Below, in pieces: positions 33,501 to 41,599 of a DNA stretch of 48,918 nt; position 1 is the stretch's first letter; every line of letters starts with the position of its first letter. The DNA comes from Opitutus sp. GAS368 (GTDB lineage: Bacteria > Verrucomicrobiota > Verrucomicrobiia > Opitutales > Opitutaceae), in NCBI GenBank assembly GCA_945903545.1, contig CAMDOO010000015.1, positions 1 to 48,918 on the forward strand, written 5' to 3'. The notes beneath the pieces were generated by a model that was not told the origin of the DNA, searched no databases, and saw only the letters and a program-made list of their open reading frames with translations. The position numbers and the translations under genes are program-made.

Positions 33501-33986
33501 CTCGATTTCGTGCAGGTCGGCGAATCGGCCCAGACGGGCGACCAGCGCCGCCGCTACGTCGATTCCTACACCGCGCTCCGCGACGCCGAGCACGATGCCG
33601 ACGGCACCGTACCGGTCGGCACGATCATCGCCCGGATCCCGCCCGCCTACATTTCCGAGACCCGCCTGCGCATCGACTTCTATCGCAAGCTGGCCATGGC
33701 CGGCAACCTGCAGCAGTTGCGCGGCGTCGAATCCGACCTCCGCGACCGCTTTGGGAAGTTCGGCGACGACGTGAAGGCCCTGCTCATGCTCACCGAGATC
33801 CGCATCCGGGCGGAACAAAAAGGCCTCCTGTCCGTCGAAACCGACGCCTCCCGTCTGAAATGCCTCCGCCACAGCCCGCGGCACGACGACTGGGTGCAGG
33901 TGGGCAGCCGGTTTCCAAGGTTGACCGCCCCCCGACCCCTCCTACGTTTGCGCGAAATCGTTTCCTTCCTGAGCAATCTGACATGA
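30519..33986 (+). CDS. mfd: Transcription-repair coupling factor
   Basis: A 1155-residue SF2 DNA translocase that removes stalled RNA polymerase and recruits UvrA. The UvrB-like N-terminal modules include YAIRGGIIDVYP. The RNA-polymerase-interacting CarD-like domain is at about 465-560 (GDFVVHLQHGIAHYRGI). Helicase motifs are CGDVGFGKTEVAIRAA, VPTTVLAQQH, LVVVDEEQRFGV, SMSATPIPRTL and the RecG/Mfd-like QLRGRVGR. A TRCF C-terminal domain follows. An in-frame low-complexity insert at about residues 403-430 carries a small palindrome and has no place in the family. The stop overlaps the next ATG by 4 bp. Confidence 0.95.
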   Translation: MSSTAHPQRERLTGVCPAALGAVAAGLIRRHAAPVWLVVTGELKAAETLAEDIRLFGGPDAADLLVFPESMPDHRDMRETFAASSDRLIVLSRLRARRQLSAAAAGDRPLVVVTTPAALLQSVPALGEFATRELTLAKGQAQSFQGLLEQLAALDYDCEAVCESPGHYAIRGGIIDVYPVTANEPYRLDFFGDTIEEIRAFDPVTQRSAATLDSIALSASPRVKLDPSRTGLAEYLSPASRLLLVEPAALAEEFRSFDESGAGWFAAITERCRALHAVGDLDEAAGLFDGCAGDTLDTESLAHHRTYPGDVLIAQERLQVEEDARRKFLRQLVAWKKAGSQLLFVAPKEGEEQRMLEILRTEAALAKPAPVFLRGALNEGFRITFREGGSRALFGGLLATGRARRSATAALDDEPGGEGTRRPTNETGPTGLVVVTETEIFGRQRSRRPALNPRAGAARAQVDQLLDFAELVEGDFVVHLQHGIAHYRGITKLDTAQGPREVISLEFDAQVTLHVPLQESHLVSRYVGLSKVKPQLGRIGSGRWEKARQAAERATVDLAAELLRIQAEREAQPGHAFPADNEWQREFEASFPFTETPDQLRAITEAKGDMEKTRPMDRLICGDVGFGKTEVAIRAAFKAVQGGRQVAVLVPTTVLAQQHLNSFRERMAAYPIAVEMLSRFRTRAEQARILEAAAAGQVDILIGTHRLLQKDVVFRDLGLVVVDEEQRFGVKHKEALKRLRTTVDVLSMSATPIPRTLHLALTGARDMSVIETAPTNRHPIQTIVKSYDDQLVVDAVKHEIRRGGQVFYLHNRVATIQETARRLQVLLPDLTIGIGHGQMHADELERTMTDFVAGRYQLLVCTTIIESGLDLPNCNTIIIEGADRFGLAQLYQLRGRVGRFKHQAYAYLLLHRHTRLLESARLRLGAMRTHNQLGAGFRIAMRDLELRGAGNLLGAEQSGHIAGVGFELYCQLLRQSVARLKGDKHAGAHRATVKLDFVQVGESAQTGDQRRRYVDSYTALRDAEHDADGTVPVGTIIARIPPAYISETRLRIDFYRKLAMAGNLQQLRGVESDLRDRFGKFGDDVKALLMLTEIRIRAEQKGLLSVETDASRLKCLRHSPRHDDWVQVGSRFPRLTAPRPLLRLREIVSFLSNLT
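31764..31785. repeat. Palindrome inside mfd, in frame
   Basis: The arms ggcggcga and tcgccgcc surround a 6-nt loop, in a segment (31725-31810) that encodes Arg/Ala/Glu/Thr-rich low-complexity residues between the N-terminal UvrB-like part and the start of the CarD-like domain. Confidence 0.55.
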
Positions 33987-35056
33987 CCCTCCGCCGCCTC
34001 ACTCTTGGAGCCGCCCTGTGCGTGCTGCTTTTCCAGCCGGTCTTTGGCGCGGTCTCCCCCGGTGCCCCCGCCTCCATCGCCGCCCCCACCCCCGGCAACA
34101 TCTCCACTCAGGATGACATCGCGGACTTGCTCCGCCCCCGTTACCTCAACGGCGTCGTCGCGATCGCCGAGGGCAAGGTCATCACCGTCAAGGACGTTGT
34201 CGGTGAACTGAGCCCCCAGCAGATCAACGGCTACCGGGCACAGGCGCGCAGCGAGGCTGAATTCAAGAAGGCCATCGAGCTGGCGCAGGAGACCATCATC
34301 CAGAATCTCATCGACCGCGAGCTCGTCATCAAGGAGTTCCGCAAGGTCAAGCCGGGTATGAAGGAAGTCCGCCGCATCCCCGATAACTACATCGACCAGG
34401 AGATCGCGTCGCAGGAACACGACGACTTCGGCGACGACCGCCCCAAGTTTCTTGCTTACATCCAATCGCTCGGCCTGACCCGCAACGAGTACCGCAAGAA
34501 AATCGAGGAGGACATCATCTTCCGCTACATGCTCGGCCAGCAGCGCCAGTCCCAGAGCATCGTCAGCCCGGTCCGCATCGAGACGTATTACAGCGAGAAC
34601 AAGGAGAAGTTCATGCAGTCCGAGGCGATCCAGATGCGCCTGCTCCAGCTGAAGCGCACCGAGGGCGAGACCGACGAGCAGCTCCGCGGCCGCCTCAACG
34701 AGATCGTGGCAAAGTTCAAGGCCGGCACCAAGTTCGAGGAACTCGTGCGCAGCTACTCCGAGGACACCACCTACCGCACCAAGGGCGGCCTCCAGTCGGA
34801 GCGCAACATCTCCGATCTTTCGACCGACTTCGAGAAACCCGCCAGCAGCCTGAAGAAGGGTGAGGCCTCGGGCCCTATCGTCGTGGGCGACTACGGTTTT
34901 CTGATCTATGCGGAAGACCGCAAATACGCCGGCCTCCAACCGCTGGCCGACGTGCACGACCAGATTGAGCGCATGCTCAACCAGCAGCTCAGCGTCCAGG
35001 CCCGCGAACGCTGGCTCGAACGCCTGCGCCGGGATGCGTTTATCGTCCGCTTCTGA
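33983..35056 (+). CDS. SurA-like periplasmic peptidyl-prolyl isomerase/chaperone
   Basis: A 357-residue protein with a signal peptide (MTLRRLTLGAALCVLLFQPVFGAV). A SurA-like N-terminal region (NGVVAIAEGKVITVKDVVGEL and the helical segment up to about 235) is followed by one parvulin domain at about 210-310 (MRLLQLKR, FEELVRSYSEDTTYRTKGGL, GPIVVGDYGFLIY). It helps fold outer-membrane proteins in the periplasm. The ATG overlaps the mfd stop (ATGA), so it is probably co-translated with mfd, an unusual pairing. Only one parvulin repeat is seen, against two in enteric SurA. Confidence 0.85.
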   Translation: MTLRRLTLGAALCVLLFQPVFGAVSPGAPASIAAPTPGNISTQDDIADLLRPRYLNGVVAIAEGKVITVKDVVGELSPQQINGYRAQARSEAEFKKAIELAQETIIQNLIDRELVIKEFRKVKPGMKEVRRIPDNYIDQEIASQEHDDFGDDRPKFLAYIQSLGLTRNEYRKKIEEDIIFRYMLGQQRQSQSIVSPVRIETYYSENKEKFMQSEAIQMRLLQLKRTEGETDEQLRGRLNEIVAKFKAGTKFEELVRSYSEDTTYRTKGGLQSERNISDLSTDFEKPASSLKKGEASGPIVVGDYGFLIYAEDRKYAGLQPLADVHDQIERMLNQQLSVQARERWLERLRRDAFIVRF

Positions 35057-35071
35057 GCGGGCGGGGCTGCC

Positions 35072-35117
35072 TATTATAGGTCCTATGGGGCCTATGGGAC
35101 CTATAGGGCTTATGGGA
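35072..35117. repeat. Direct and inverted 'cctatggg' word array
   Basis: About five copies of cctatggg/cctatagg words follow each other at roughly 10-bp spacing. The arms tataggtcc and gggacctata form a hairpin. It sits between two converging genes. Confidence 0.75.
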
Positions 35118-35138
35118 GGGCAGTGCCGTCACGCGCCC

Positions 35139-36152
35139 CTAGCTCCGCAGCGCCTGCGCCATCTCCTTGGCAAAGTAGGTCAGGATGATGTCCGCCCCGG
35201 CGCGCTTGATCGCGAGCAGCGACTCATGCCGGGTGCGGGCGAGGTCCAGCCAGCCCAGCTTGGCCGCGGCGTGCAGCTGGGCGTACTCGCCCGAGACCTG
35301 GTAGGCCGCGACCGGCCGGTCGCTGGCGTTGCGCACCTCACGGATGATGTCGAGGTACGCACCAGCGGGCTTCACCATGACGATGTCGGCCCCCTCCTGG
35401 GCATCGAGCGCCGCCTCCACCAGCGCCTCGCGGCGGTTCGCCGGGTTGAGCTGATAGGTTTCCTTGCCGAGCAGATTGGTCCCGGCGGCCTTGGCGCTGC
35501 CGACCGCGTCACGGAACGGGCCGTAGTAGGCCGAGGCGAACTTCGCCGAATAGGCGACGATGCCCGTGTGTGTGCAATGTGCGGCGTCCAGGGCGCGGCG
35601 GATCGCACCGACCCGGCCGTCCATCATGTCGCTCGGGGCGACAAAATCCACGCCGGCCCGGGCGTGCAGCACGGCCATGCGGGTCAGGATCGCAACCGTG
35701 CGGTCGTTGTCCACGTCGTCGCCGGCCGGAGTCAGCACGCCGTCGTGCCCGTGCTTCGTGTAGGGGTCCAGGGCGATATCCGTGATCACCGTGAGGCCGG
35801 GGACGGCGGTCTTCACGGCGCGGACGGCGCGGAGCACGAGCGCATCCTCCTGCAGCGCGGCGGTGCCCTCGGCGTCCTTCAGGCGGGCCTCGAGTTTCGG
35901 AAAGAGCGCGACGGCGGGAATGCCGAGCGCGGCGAGCTCGCGGCATTCCTTCACGAGGTCGGCCACGTTGCGGCGCAGGACTCCGGGCATCGAGGCGATC
36001 GGCTCGGGCTTCCCCTTGCCGTCGACCACGAAAAGCGGGGCGATGAAGTCCTGGGGCCGCAGCACCGTCTCCTCGACGAGGGCCCGCACGGCGGGCGTGC
36101 GGCGCAGGCGGCGGGGACGGCGGGCGAGGTCGAGTTTTTGGTCTTCAGCCAT
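35139..36152 (-). CDS. hemB: Delta-aminolevulinic acid dehydratase (porphobilinogen synthase)
   Basis: A 337-residue enzyme condensing two 5-aminolevulinate molecules to porphobilinogen in haem synthesis. The two active-site Lys lie in AYSAKFASAYYGPFR and IVMVKPAGAYLDI. The metal-site segment ITDIALDPYTKHGHDG has Asp where the zinc-dependent enzymes carry Cys, so this is the magnesium-type enzyme. The C-terminal QVSGEYAQLHAA and ILTYFAKEMAQAL are typical. The start ATG at 36152 gives MAEDQKLDLARRPRR. It is convergent with the SurA-like gene. Confidence 0.95.
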   Translation of the reverse strand: MAEDQKLDLARRPRRLRRTPAVRALVEETVLRPQDFIAPLFVVDGKGKPEPIASMPGVLRRNVADLVKECRELAALGIPAVALFPKLEARLKDAEGTAALQEDALVLRAVRAVKTAVPGLTVITDIALDPYTKHGHDGVLTPAGDDVDNDRTVAILTRMAVLHARAGVDFVAPSDMMDGRVGAIRRALDAAHCTHTGIVAYSAKFASAYYGPFRDAVGSAKAAGTNLLGKETYQLNPANRREALVEAALDAQEGADIVMVKPAGAYLDIIREVRNASDRPVAAYQVSGEYAQLHAAAKLGWLDLARTRHESLLAIKRAGADIILTYFAKEMAQALRS

Positions 36153-36251
36153 GGGGACTCCCTCCACTAGAACGAGGGCAGTCCTCCGCCGCTAGACCAA
36201 ACTGGCCAAGCCCGGTGCAACCTGCCCCCGCCGGCCGCGTCATCTCCTCCC

Positions 36252-37775
36252 ATGATCACCCCTTCCTCCGGTCCCTCCATCCGCTGGCCCGCCCTGCTGG
36301 TGCTCGCCGCTTTCAGTCTCTCCCCCGTCCTGGCCCAGCCGGGCGGGTTCGGCGGACGCGGCGGCGGGGGTGGGCCCGGCGGCAACCAGGAGCGCCTGAT
36401 CGTCGACCAATTTGATGCGGATAAAAACGGCCGACTGAACACCACGGAGCGCGCCAAGGCGCTGGAGTCCCTCGCCAACCAGGGCGCGGGCGGTGGCAGG
36501 GGCCGGGGAGGTGGCGGCGGCCGCGGCGGCACCCGGGCGCCGTCCAGCCCGGGCGTCAAGCTGACCCCGGCCGACGTGAAGAACTTCCCGGCCAGCGTCC
36601 CGCTCTACGATGCGGGCACCCTGCGCACCTTTTTCATCGAGCTCGAGAACCCCAACTGGGAGGCCGAGCTGGTCGCGTTCAACAACACCGACGTCGAGGT
36701 GCCGGCCAAGATCACGGTGGACGGCAAGGCGTACCCGGACGTTGGCGTGCATTTCCGCGGCAATTCGTCCTTCGGCGTCGGCAACGGCTACAAGCGCTCG
36801 CTCAACCTCACGTTTGATTCCGTGCACAAGGACCAAGCCCTCCTCGGCTACCGCACCCTGAACTTCCTGAACGCGAACGGCGACCCGACCTTCCTGCGCA
36901 GCGTCCTGTCGATGCACATCGCGCGGCAGTACCTCCCCGCCCCCAGGGCGAACCTCGTCCGCGTGGTGATCAACGGGGAGAACTGGGGCATCTACGCCAA
37001 CGCCCAGCAGTTCAACAAGGAGTGGATCTCCGACAACTTCAAGACGACCAAGGGCACCCGCTGGAAGGTGCCGACGGGCGGCGGCAACGGCGGCGGTTTT
37101 CGCTACGCTGGCGCCGACGCCAGCAGCTACCGGAGCTCATTCCAGCTCAAGTCCAAGGAGGAACCCGCGGCCTGGGAGGTCCTGATCAAGCTCGCGCGCA
37201 CCCTGCAGGACACCCCGCCCGACCAACTGGAGGCGGCCCTCGCGCCACTGCTCGATGTTGACGGCTACCTCCGCTTCCTCGCGCTCGACAACGCGATGTC
37301 GAGCGGGGACGGCTTCTACACCCGCGTGGCCGACTACTCGCTCTACCTCGACGCCAGCAGCCGCCTCCATTTCGTGTTCCACGACGCCAACGAGATGTTC
37401 AGCACCGGCGGCGGTGGGGGCCGGGGTGGCGGCGGCCCGGGCGGCGGCGGTGGCGGTGGCGGCGGAATCTCCCTGAATCCGCTGGTCTCGGCCAACGACG
37501 CCTCGAAGCCGATCATCGCCAAGGTCCTGGCGGTGCCGGCGCTGCGGGCGAAGTACCTCGGCTACATCCGCGAGATCGCCGAGAAATCCTTCGACTGGAA
37601 AACCCTCGGGCCGGTCGTGAAGCAGTACCGCGACCTGATCGCCGACGACGTGGCGCGCGACACCCGGAAGCTCTTCAGCACCGATGAATTCCTGCGGGGC
37701 ACCGCGGACGACGCGGGGACCCTGCGCAACTTCTTCGAGCAACGGCGGGCCTTCCTCCTGAACGCGACGCAGTAG
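36252..37775 (+). CDS. Secreted CotH kinase-like protein with EF-hand motif
   Basis: A 507-residue protein with a signal peptide ending near LSPVLAQ. It has Gly-rich segments, an EF-hand-like loop (DQFDADKNGRLNTTERAKAL) at about residues 52-72, and from about 120 a CotH-type domain (FHRGNSSFGVGNGYKRSLNL-type region, LLGYRTLNFLNANGDPTFLRS, VVINGENWGIYANAQQFNKE, FVFHDANEMF). CotH proteins are atypical secreted kinases that phosphorylate spore or surface proteins, in some cases bound to calcium-rich matrices. A second poly-Gly segment (GGGGGRGGGGPGGGG) interrupts the domain late. Substrate and partner are unknown. Confidence 0.82.
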   Translation: MITPSSGPSIRWPALLVLAAFSLSPVLAQPGGFGGRGGGGGPGGNQERLIVDQFDADKNGRLNTTERAKALESLANQGAGGGRGRGGGGGRGGTRAPSSPGVKLTPADVKNFPASVPLYDAGTLRTFFIELENPNWEAELVAFNNTDVEVPAKITVDGKAYPDVGVHFRGNSSFGVGNGYKRSLNLTFDSVHKDQALLGYRTLNFLNANGDPTFLRSVLSMHIARQYLPAPRANLVRVVINGENWGIYANAQQFNKEWISDNFKTTKGTRWKVPTGGGNGGGFRYAGADASSYRSSFQLKSKEEPAAWEVLIKLARTLQDTPPDQLEAALAPLLDVDGYLRFLALDNAMSSGDGFYTRVADYSLYLDASSRLHFVFHDANEMFSTGGGGGRGGGGPGGGGGGGGGISLNPLVSANDASKPIIAKVLAVPALRAKYLGYIREIAEKSFDWKTLGPVVKQYRDLIADDVARDTRKLFSTDEFLRGTADDAGTLRNFFEQRRAFLLNATQ

Positions 37776-37777
37776 GA

Positions 37778-37800
37778 ATCTCAAATTTCAAATTTGAGAT
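37778..37800. repeat. Perfect AT-rich hairpin after the CotH-like gene
   Basis: The arms atctcaaatt and aatttgagat are separated by tca and followed by another gatctgagatc word. It begins 3 bp after the stop codon. It might serve as a terminator-like or dispersed element; no T-run follows. Confidence 0.7.
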
Positions 37801-37901
37801 CTGAGATCCCAGCCCGGCCTGCGCGCTTGCTTCCGCGGCGCCGGAACCGGAACGTTCCGTTCGCCCGGAATTTCCTCCCGCCTGCGCCCTCTTCCTGACT
37901 C

Positions 37902-39317
37902 ATGCCCATCAAGCTGCACGACTCGCTCAGCCGCGAAACCCGCGAACTCCGCCCCTCCCAACCCGATGGGGTCTTCCGGTTCTACAACTGCGGCCCAACC
38001 GTCTACGCGCCCGCCCATATCGGCAATTTCCGGACCTTCGTAGTCAATGATGTGCTCCGCCGCTTGCTCGAGCTGGAATTCGGCCAGGCCAAGGTGCGCC
38101 ACGTCCGCAACCTCACCGACGTCGACGACAAGACTATCCGCCGCGCCCGTGAGGAGGGCCGGCCGCTGGCCGAGGTCACGAAGCAGTGGACCGCCAAGTT
38201 CCACGCCGACTGCCAGGCACTGAACTGCTTGGCCCCGCACGACGAGCCGACCGCCACCGGGCACATCCGCGAGCAGGTCGACATGATCGACGTGCTGATG
38301 AAGAAGGGGAACGCCTACCGCGCGGCCGACGGCTCGGTCTATTTCAAGGTCAGCTCCTTCCCCGGTTACGGCCACCTCTCCCGCGTGCACGAACGCGAGC
38401 TGCAGCCCGGCTCCGCCCTCGCCGGCAAGGTGCATGCCGCCGATGCCGACGAGAAGGAGGACGTGAGCGACTTCGCCCTCTGGAAGGCGCACAAGGCCGA
38501 TGACGGCAACAACGCCTGGGACAGCCCCTGGGGCCGCGGCCGGCCCGGCTGGCACATCGAGTGCAGCGCCATGAGCAAGAAGCTCCTCGGCGACACCATC
38601 GACCTCCACACCGGCGGCGTGGACCTGCTCTTCCCCCACCACGAAAACGAGATCGCCCAGAGCGAGTGCTGCAACGGCGTGCCGTTCGCCAAGCACTGGT
38701 ACCACAGCGAGCACCTCCTCGTGGACGGCAAGAAGATGAGCAAGAGCCTCGGCAATCTCTACACCCTCGACGAGCTCGTCGCGAAGGGCTTCTCGCCGAT
38801 GGCCGTGCGCTACACCCTGCTGATGGGCCATCCGCGCAAGCAGCTCAACTTCACCTTGGATTCTCTCCACGCCGCGGAAAGTGCACTGAAATCTTTACGC
38901 TCATTTCGAAACACCCTTCAGACCACTGCAGGCAGCACGACTCCAGGCAAGGGAGCAAAAGACTTCGCCTTAGTCATCCCCACTCTTGAAGACGATCTGA
39001 ACACACCCGGGGCGTTTGGGGCGCTCTTTCGAGAACTTAATCAAATCCATTCCACTGGACTCTTCCCGGCACACGCAGCCGAGCTCTTGATCGAATTCGA
39101 CAAGATACTCTTCGCCCTCGGCCTGGATCTGGCGGCCCCCGTCCCGGCCGCCAAGTCCGCCCCCGCCGAGATCACGACCCTCGCCGAGAAACGCTGGGCC
39201 GCCAAGCAGGCCAAGGATTTCGCCGCCGCCGATGCGCTCCGCAAGGAACTCGCCGCCGCCGGCTGGACGATGCTCGATCGGAAGGACGGCTACTCGCTGG
39301 AGCCGCTGAAAAAATGA
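37902..39317 (+). CDS. cysS: Cysteinyl-tRNA synthetase
   Basis: A 471-residue class I synthetase. It has YNCGPTVYAPAHIGNFRTFV (zinc Cys and HIGH-type motif), GWHIECSAM, LFPHHENEIAQSE and the KMSKS loop. The anticodon-binding tail ends in KDFAAADALRKELAAAGW. The start ATG is at 37902. Codons in about 38850-39110 (residues about 317-403, the DALR helical region) are clearly more AT-ending than in the rest of the gene, while the protein stays in frame and family-like. Confidence 0.95.
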   Translation: MPIKLHDSLSRETRELRPSQPDGVFRFYNCGPTVYAPAHIGNFRTFVVNDVLRRLLELEFGQAKVRHVRNLTDVDDKTIRRAREEGRPLAEVTKQWTAKFHADCQALNCLAPHDEPTATGHIREQVDMIDVLMKKGNAYRAADGSVYFKVSSFPGYGHLSRVHERELQPGSALAGKVHAADADEKEDVSDFALWKAHKADDGNNAWDSPWGRGRPGWHIECSAMSKKLLGDTIDLHTGGVDLLFPHHENEIAQSECCNGVPFAKHWYHSEHLLVDGKKMSKSLGNLYTLDELVAKGFSPMAVRYTLLMGHPRKQLNFTLDSLHAAESALKSLRSFRNTLQTTAGSTTPGKGAKDFALVIPTLEDDLNTPGAFGALFRELNQIHSTGLFPAHAAELLIEFDKILFALGLDLAAPVPAAKSAPAEITTLAEKRWAAKQAKDFAAADALRKELAAAGWTMLDRKDGYSLEPLKK

Positions 39318-39345
39318 GGGTCCTCTGCGGTCCGAGGGTCCGAAG

Positions 39346-39407
39346 CTGTAGGAGCGGGTTTACCCCGCGACGATCGTCGGAATCGCGGCATAAAGCCGCT
39401 CCTACAG
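39346..39407. repeat. Compound palindrome, 'ctgtaggagcggg' family
   Basis: The outer arms ctgtaggagcgg and ccgctcctacag enclose gtttaccccgcga and tcgcggcataaag inner words. A copy with the inner words swapped lies at 44428-44485. It lies between cysS and thrS. Confidence 0.82.
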
Positions 39408-39532
39408 GCGGACACCATCTTCAGTCTGCACCTTGACCCTGCCTACCCGCGAATTGACACCCGCGCGTTTTGACGGCGGGCTGTCGGGTTCAGGCCCTGC
39501 AATCGTAGGCAGGACCACAACCACCACACATC

Positions 39533-41461
39533 ATGTCCATGACCCCGCTCGAGGAACTCCGCCACTCCGCGTCGCACATCCTCGCCACCGCCATTCTCCG
39601 GATCTTTCCGGATGCCAAGCTCGACATCGGACCGCCGACGGACACCGGGTTTTACTACGACATCGACCTCGAGCACAAGTTGACCGCCGACGACCTCGTG
39701 AAGCTCGAGGCCGAGATGAAGAAAGTCGCCGACGAGAACCAGCCGTTCTACCGCAAGGAGGTCTCCCGCGAGGAGGCCGTCGAGATCATCAAGTCGCGCG
39801 GCCAGGAGCGCTACAAGCTGGGCCGCCTCGCGGACATTCCCGAGGGCGAGAAGATCTCGTTCTACCAGAACGGCGAGTTCATGGACCTCTGCGCCGGCCC
39901 GCACGTGCGCTACAGCTCCAAGCTCAAGGCCTTCAAGCTGCTCTCCATCGCCGGCGCCTACCACCGCGGCGACGAGCACAACAAGCAGCTCCAGCGCATT
40001 TACGGCACCGCCTTCCCGACGAAGGATGAGCTCGCCGCCTACCTCGACCAGATGGAGCAGGCCAAGGCCCGCGACCACCGCAAGATCGGCAAGGACCTCA
40101 AGCTCTTCGTCATCGACGAGGACGTCGGCCAGGGCCTCATCCTCTGGACCCCGAACGGCTCGATCATCCGGCAGGAACTGCAGGACTTCATCGGGGGCGA
40201 GCTCCGCAAGCAGGGCTACTCGCAGGTCTTCACGCCGCACATCGGCAAGCTCGAGCTCTACAAGACCTCGGGCCACTTCCCGTACTACAAGGAATCGCAG
40301 TTCACCCCCGTGATCGAGAACGAGTCGCTCGCGAAGGTCCTCGGCGAGGGCTGCTCCTGCGCCGAGGTCTACGCCCGGCTCGACGCCGTCTCGGCGCGCC
40401 TCGCCTCCGAGGTGAACCGCCGCACGGGCAAGGAGACGATCACCGCCGACCGCATCAAGCCCGACGACCAGCTGCTCGACGGCTTCATGCTGAAGCCGAT
40501 GAATTGCCCGCACCACATCAAGATCTTCGCCTCGCAGCCGCACAGCTACCGCGATCTGCCCGTGCGCCTCGCGGAGTTCGGCACCGTCTACCGCTGGGAA
40601 CAGTCCGGCGAGCTCAACGGCATGACCCGCGTGCGCGGCTTCACCCAGGATGACGCCCATCTCTTCTGCACCGAGGAACAGGTCGCCGCCGAGGTGCTCG
40701 GCTGCCTCTCGCTCGTGAAGATCGTGCTGAACACGCTCGGCATGCACGATTACCGCGTGCGCGTCGGCCTGCGCGATCCCGACTCCAACAAGTACACCGG
40801 CGAGGCCGCCAACTGGGACAAGGCCGAGGCCGCCTGCCGCGCCGCCGCCTCGACCCTCGGCGTGCCCTTCACCGAGGAACCGGGCGAGGCCGCGTTCTAC
40901 GGACCGAAGATCGACTTCGTCGTGAAGGACGTGATCGGCCGCGAGTGGCAGCTCGGCACCGTGCAGGTGGACTACAACCTGCCCGTGCGCTTCGACCTGA
41001 GCTACATCGGCGCCGACAACCAGCCGCATCGCCCGGTGATGATCCACCGCGCGCCGTTCGGCTCGATGGAGCGCTTCTGCGGCGTGCTCATCGAGCACTT
41101 CGCCGGCGACTTCCCCGTCTGGCTCTCACCGGAGCAGGTGCGCCTCGTGCCGATCAGCGAGAAGACCCTCGAGTACGGCCAGTCCCTGCTGGCGCAGCTC
41201 AAGGCCGCCGGCATCCGCGCCTCGCTTGACGAGCACAACGACAAGCTCGGCGCCAAGATCCGCCGCGCCGAGATCGAGAAGGTGCCCTACACCCTCGTAC
41301 TCGGCGGCAAGGAGGCCGAGGCCCAGGCGGTCAGCGTCCGTAGTCGCGCCCGCGGCGACGAGGGCGTGCAGCCGTTCACCGACTACCTCGCCCGCCTCAA
41401 GACCGAGATCGCCACGCGCGCGCTCCCGGTGAAAAAGCCGGTCGAGGCGCCGAAGGTTTGA
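39533..41461 (+). CDS. thrS: Threonyl-tRNA synthetase, TGS-less, with an extra insertion
   Basis: A 642-residue class II synthetase. It starts directly in the editing domain (HSASHILATA, the HxxxH motif; LCAGPHV), so the N-terminal TGS domain of about 60 residues found in many ThrRS is absent. The catalytic core has MLKPMNCPHH, the DDAHLFC motif, FYGPKIDFVVKD and MIHRAPFGSMERF (zinc Cys/His ligands present). The anticodon domain follows (VPISEKTLEYGQSLL). About 55 residues at 263-316, including GEGCSC, lie between YYKESQFTPVIE and the PMNCP motif, where most enzymes have a short loop. The start is ATG 39533 or the in-frame ATG at 39539. Confidence 0.94.
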   Translation: MSMTPLEELRHSASHILATAILRIFPDAKLDIGPPTDTGFYYDIDLEHKLTADDLVKLEAEMKKVADENQPFYRKEVSREEAVEIIKSRGQERYKLGRLADIPEGEKISFYQNGEFMDLCAGPHVRYSSKLKAFKLLSIAGAYHRGDEHNKQLQRIYGTAFPTKDELAAYLDQMEQAKARDHRKIGKDLKLFVIDEDVGQGLILWTPNGSIIRQELQDFIGGELRKQGYSQVFTPHIGKLELYKTSGHFPYYKESQFTPVIENESLAKVLGEGCSCAEVYARLDAVSARLASEVNRRTGKETITADRIKPDDQLLDGFMLKPMNCPHHIKIFASQPHSYRDLPVRLAEFGTVYRWEQSGELNGMTRVRGFTQDDAHLFCTEEQVAAEVLGCLSLVKIVLNTLGMHDYRVRVGLRDPDSNKYTGEAANWDKAEAACRAAASTLGVPFTEEPGEAAFYGPKIDFVVKDVIGREWQLGTVQVDYNLPVRFDLSYIGADNQPHRPVMIHRAPFGSMERFCGVLIEHFAGDFPVWLSPEQVRLVPISEKTLEYGQSLLAQLKAAGIRASLDEHNDKLGAKIRRAEIEKVPYTLVLGGKEAEAQAVSVRSRARGDEGVQPFTDYLARLKTEIATRALPVKKPVEAPKV

Positions 41462-41466
41462 GGCAG

Positions 41467-41487
41467 GGCCCGACGTCCCGTCGGGCC
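41467..41487. repeat. Hairpin just after thrS
   Basis: The perfect arms ggcccgacg and cgtcgggcc have a 3-nt loop, 5 bp after the stop codon. No T-run follows. Confidence 0.65.
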
Positions 41488-41496
41488 GCGGCAAGA

Positions 41497-41561
41497 GGTA
41501 GGGGCAGCTGTCCTCAGCCGCCCTTGCTCGAGCTAGGGCGCTTGAGACAAGCGCCCCTACC
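41497..41561. repeat. Compound palindrome between thrS and the tolB-like gene
   Basis: The outer words ggtaggggc and gcccctacc enclose agctgtcctcagc and gcgcttgagacaagcgc sub-hairpins. Confidence 0.7.
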
Positions 41562-41599
41562 CTCGATCCCTGGCCGCCCTGAGGTCGGCCCCGACTTGC

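Noticed and set aside
30768-33884. A 1038-residue open frame antisense to mfd
   Set aside because: It is a mirror of the mfd codon pattern (Val/Leu/Ala/Asp-Glu rich without motifs); mfd has all helicase motifs.
37778-37812. Intrinsic terminator of the CotH-like gene
   Set aside because: The hairpin is AT-rich and not followed by a T-run, so it is recorded as a repeat.
39443-41098. A 551-residue open frame antisense to thrS
   Set aside because: No signal or motif; thrS on the forward strand is certain.
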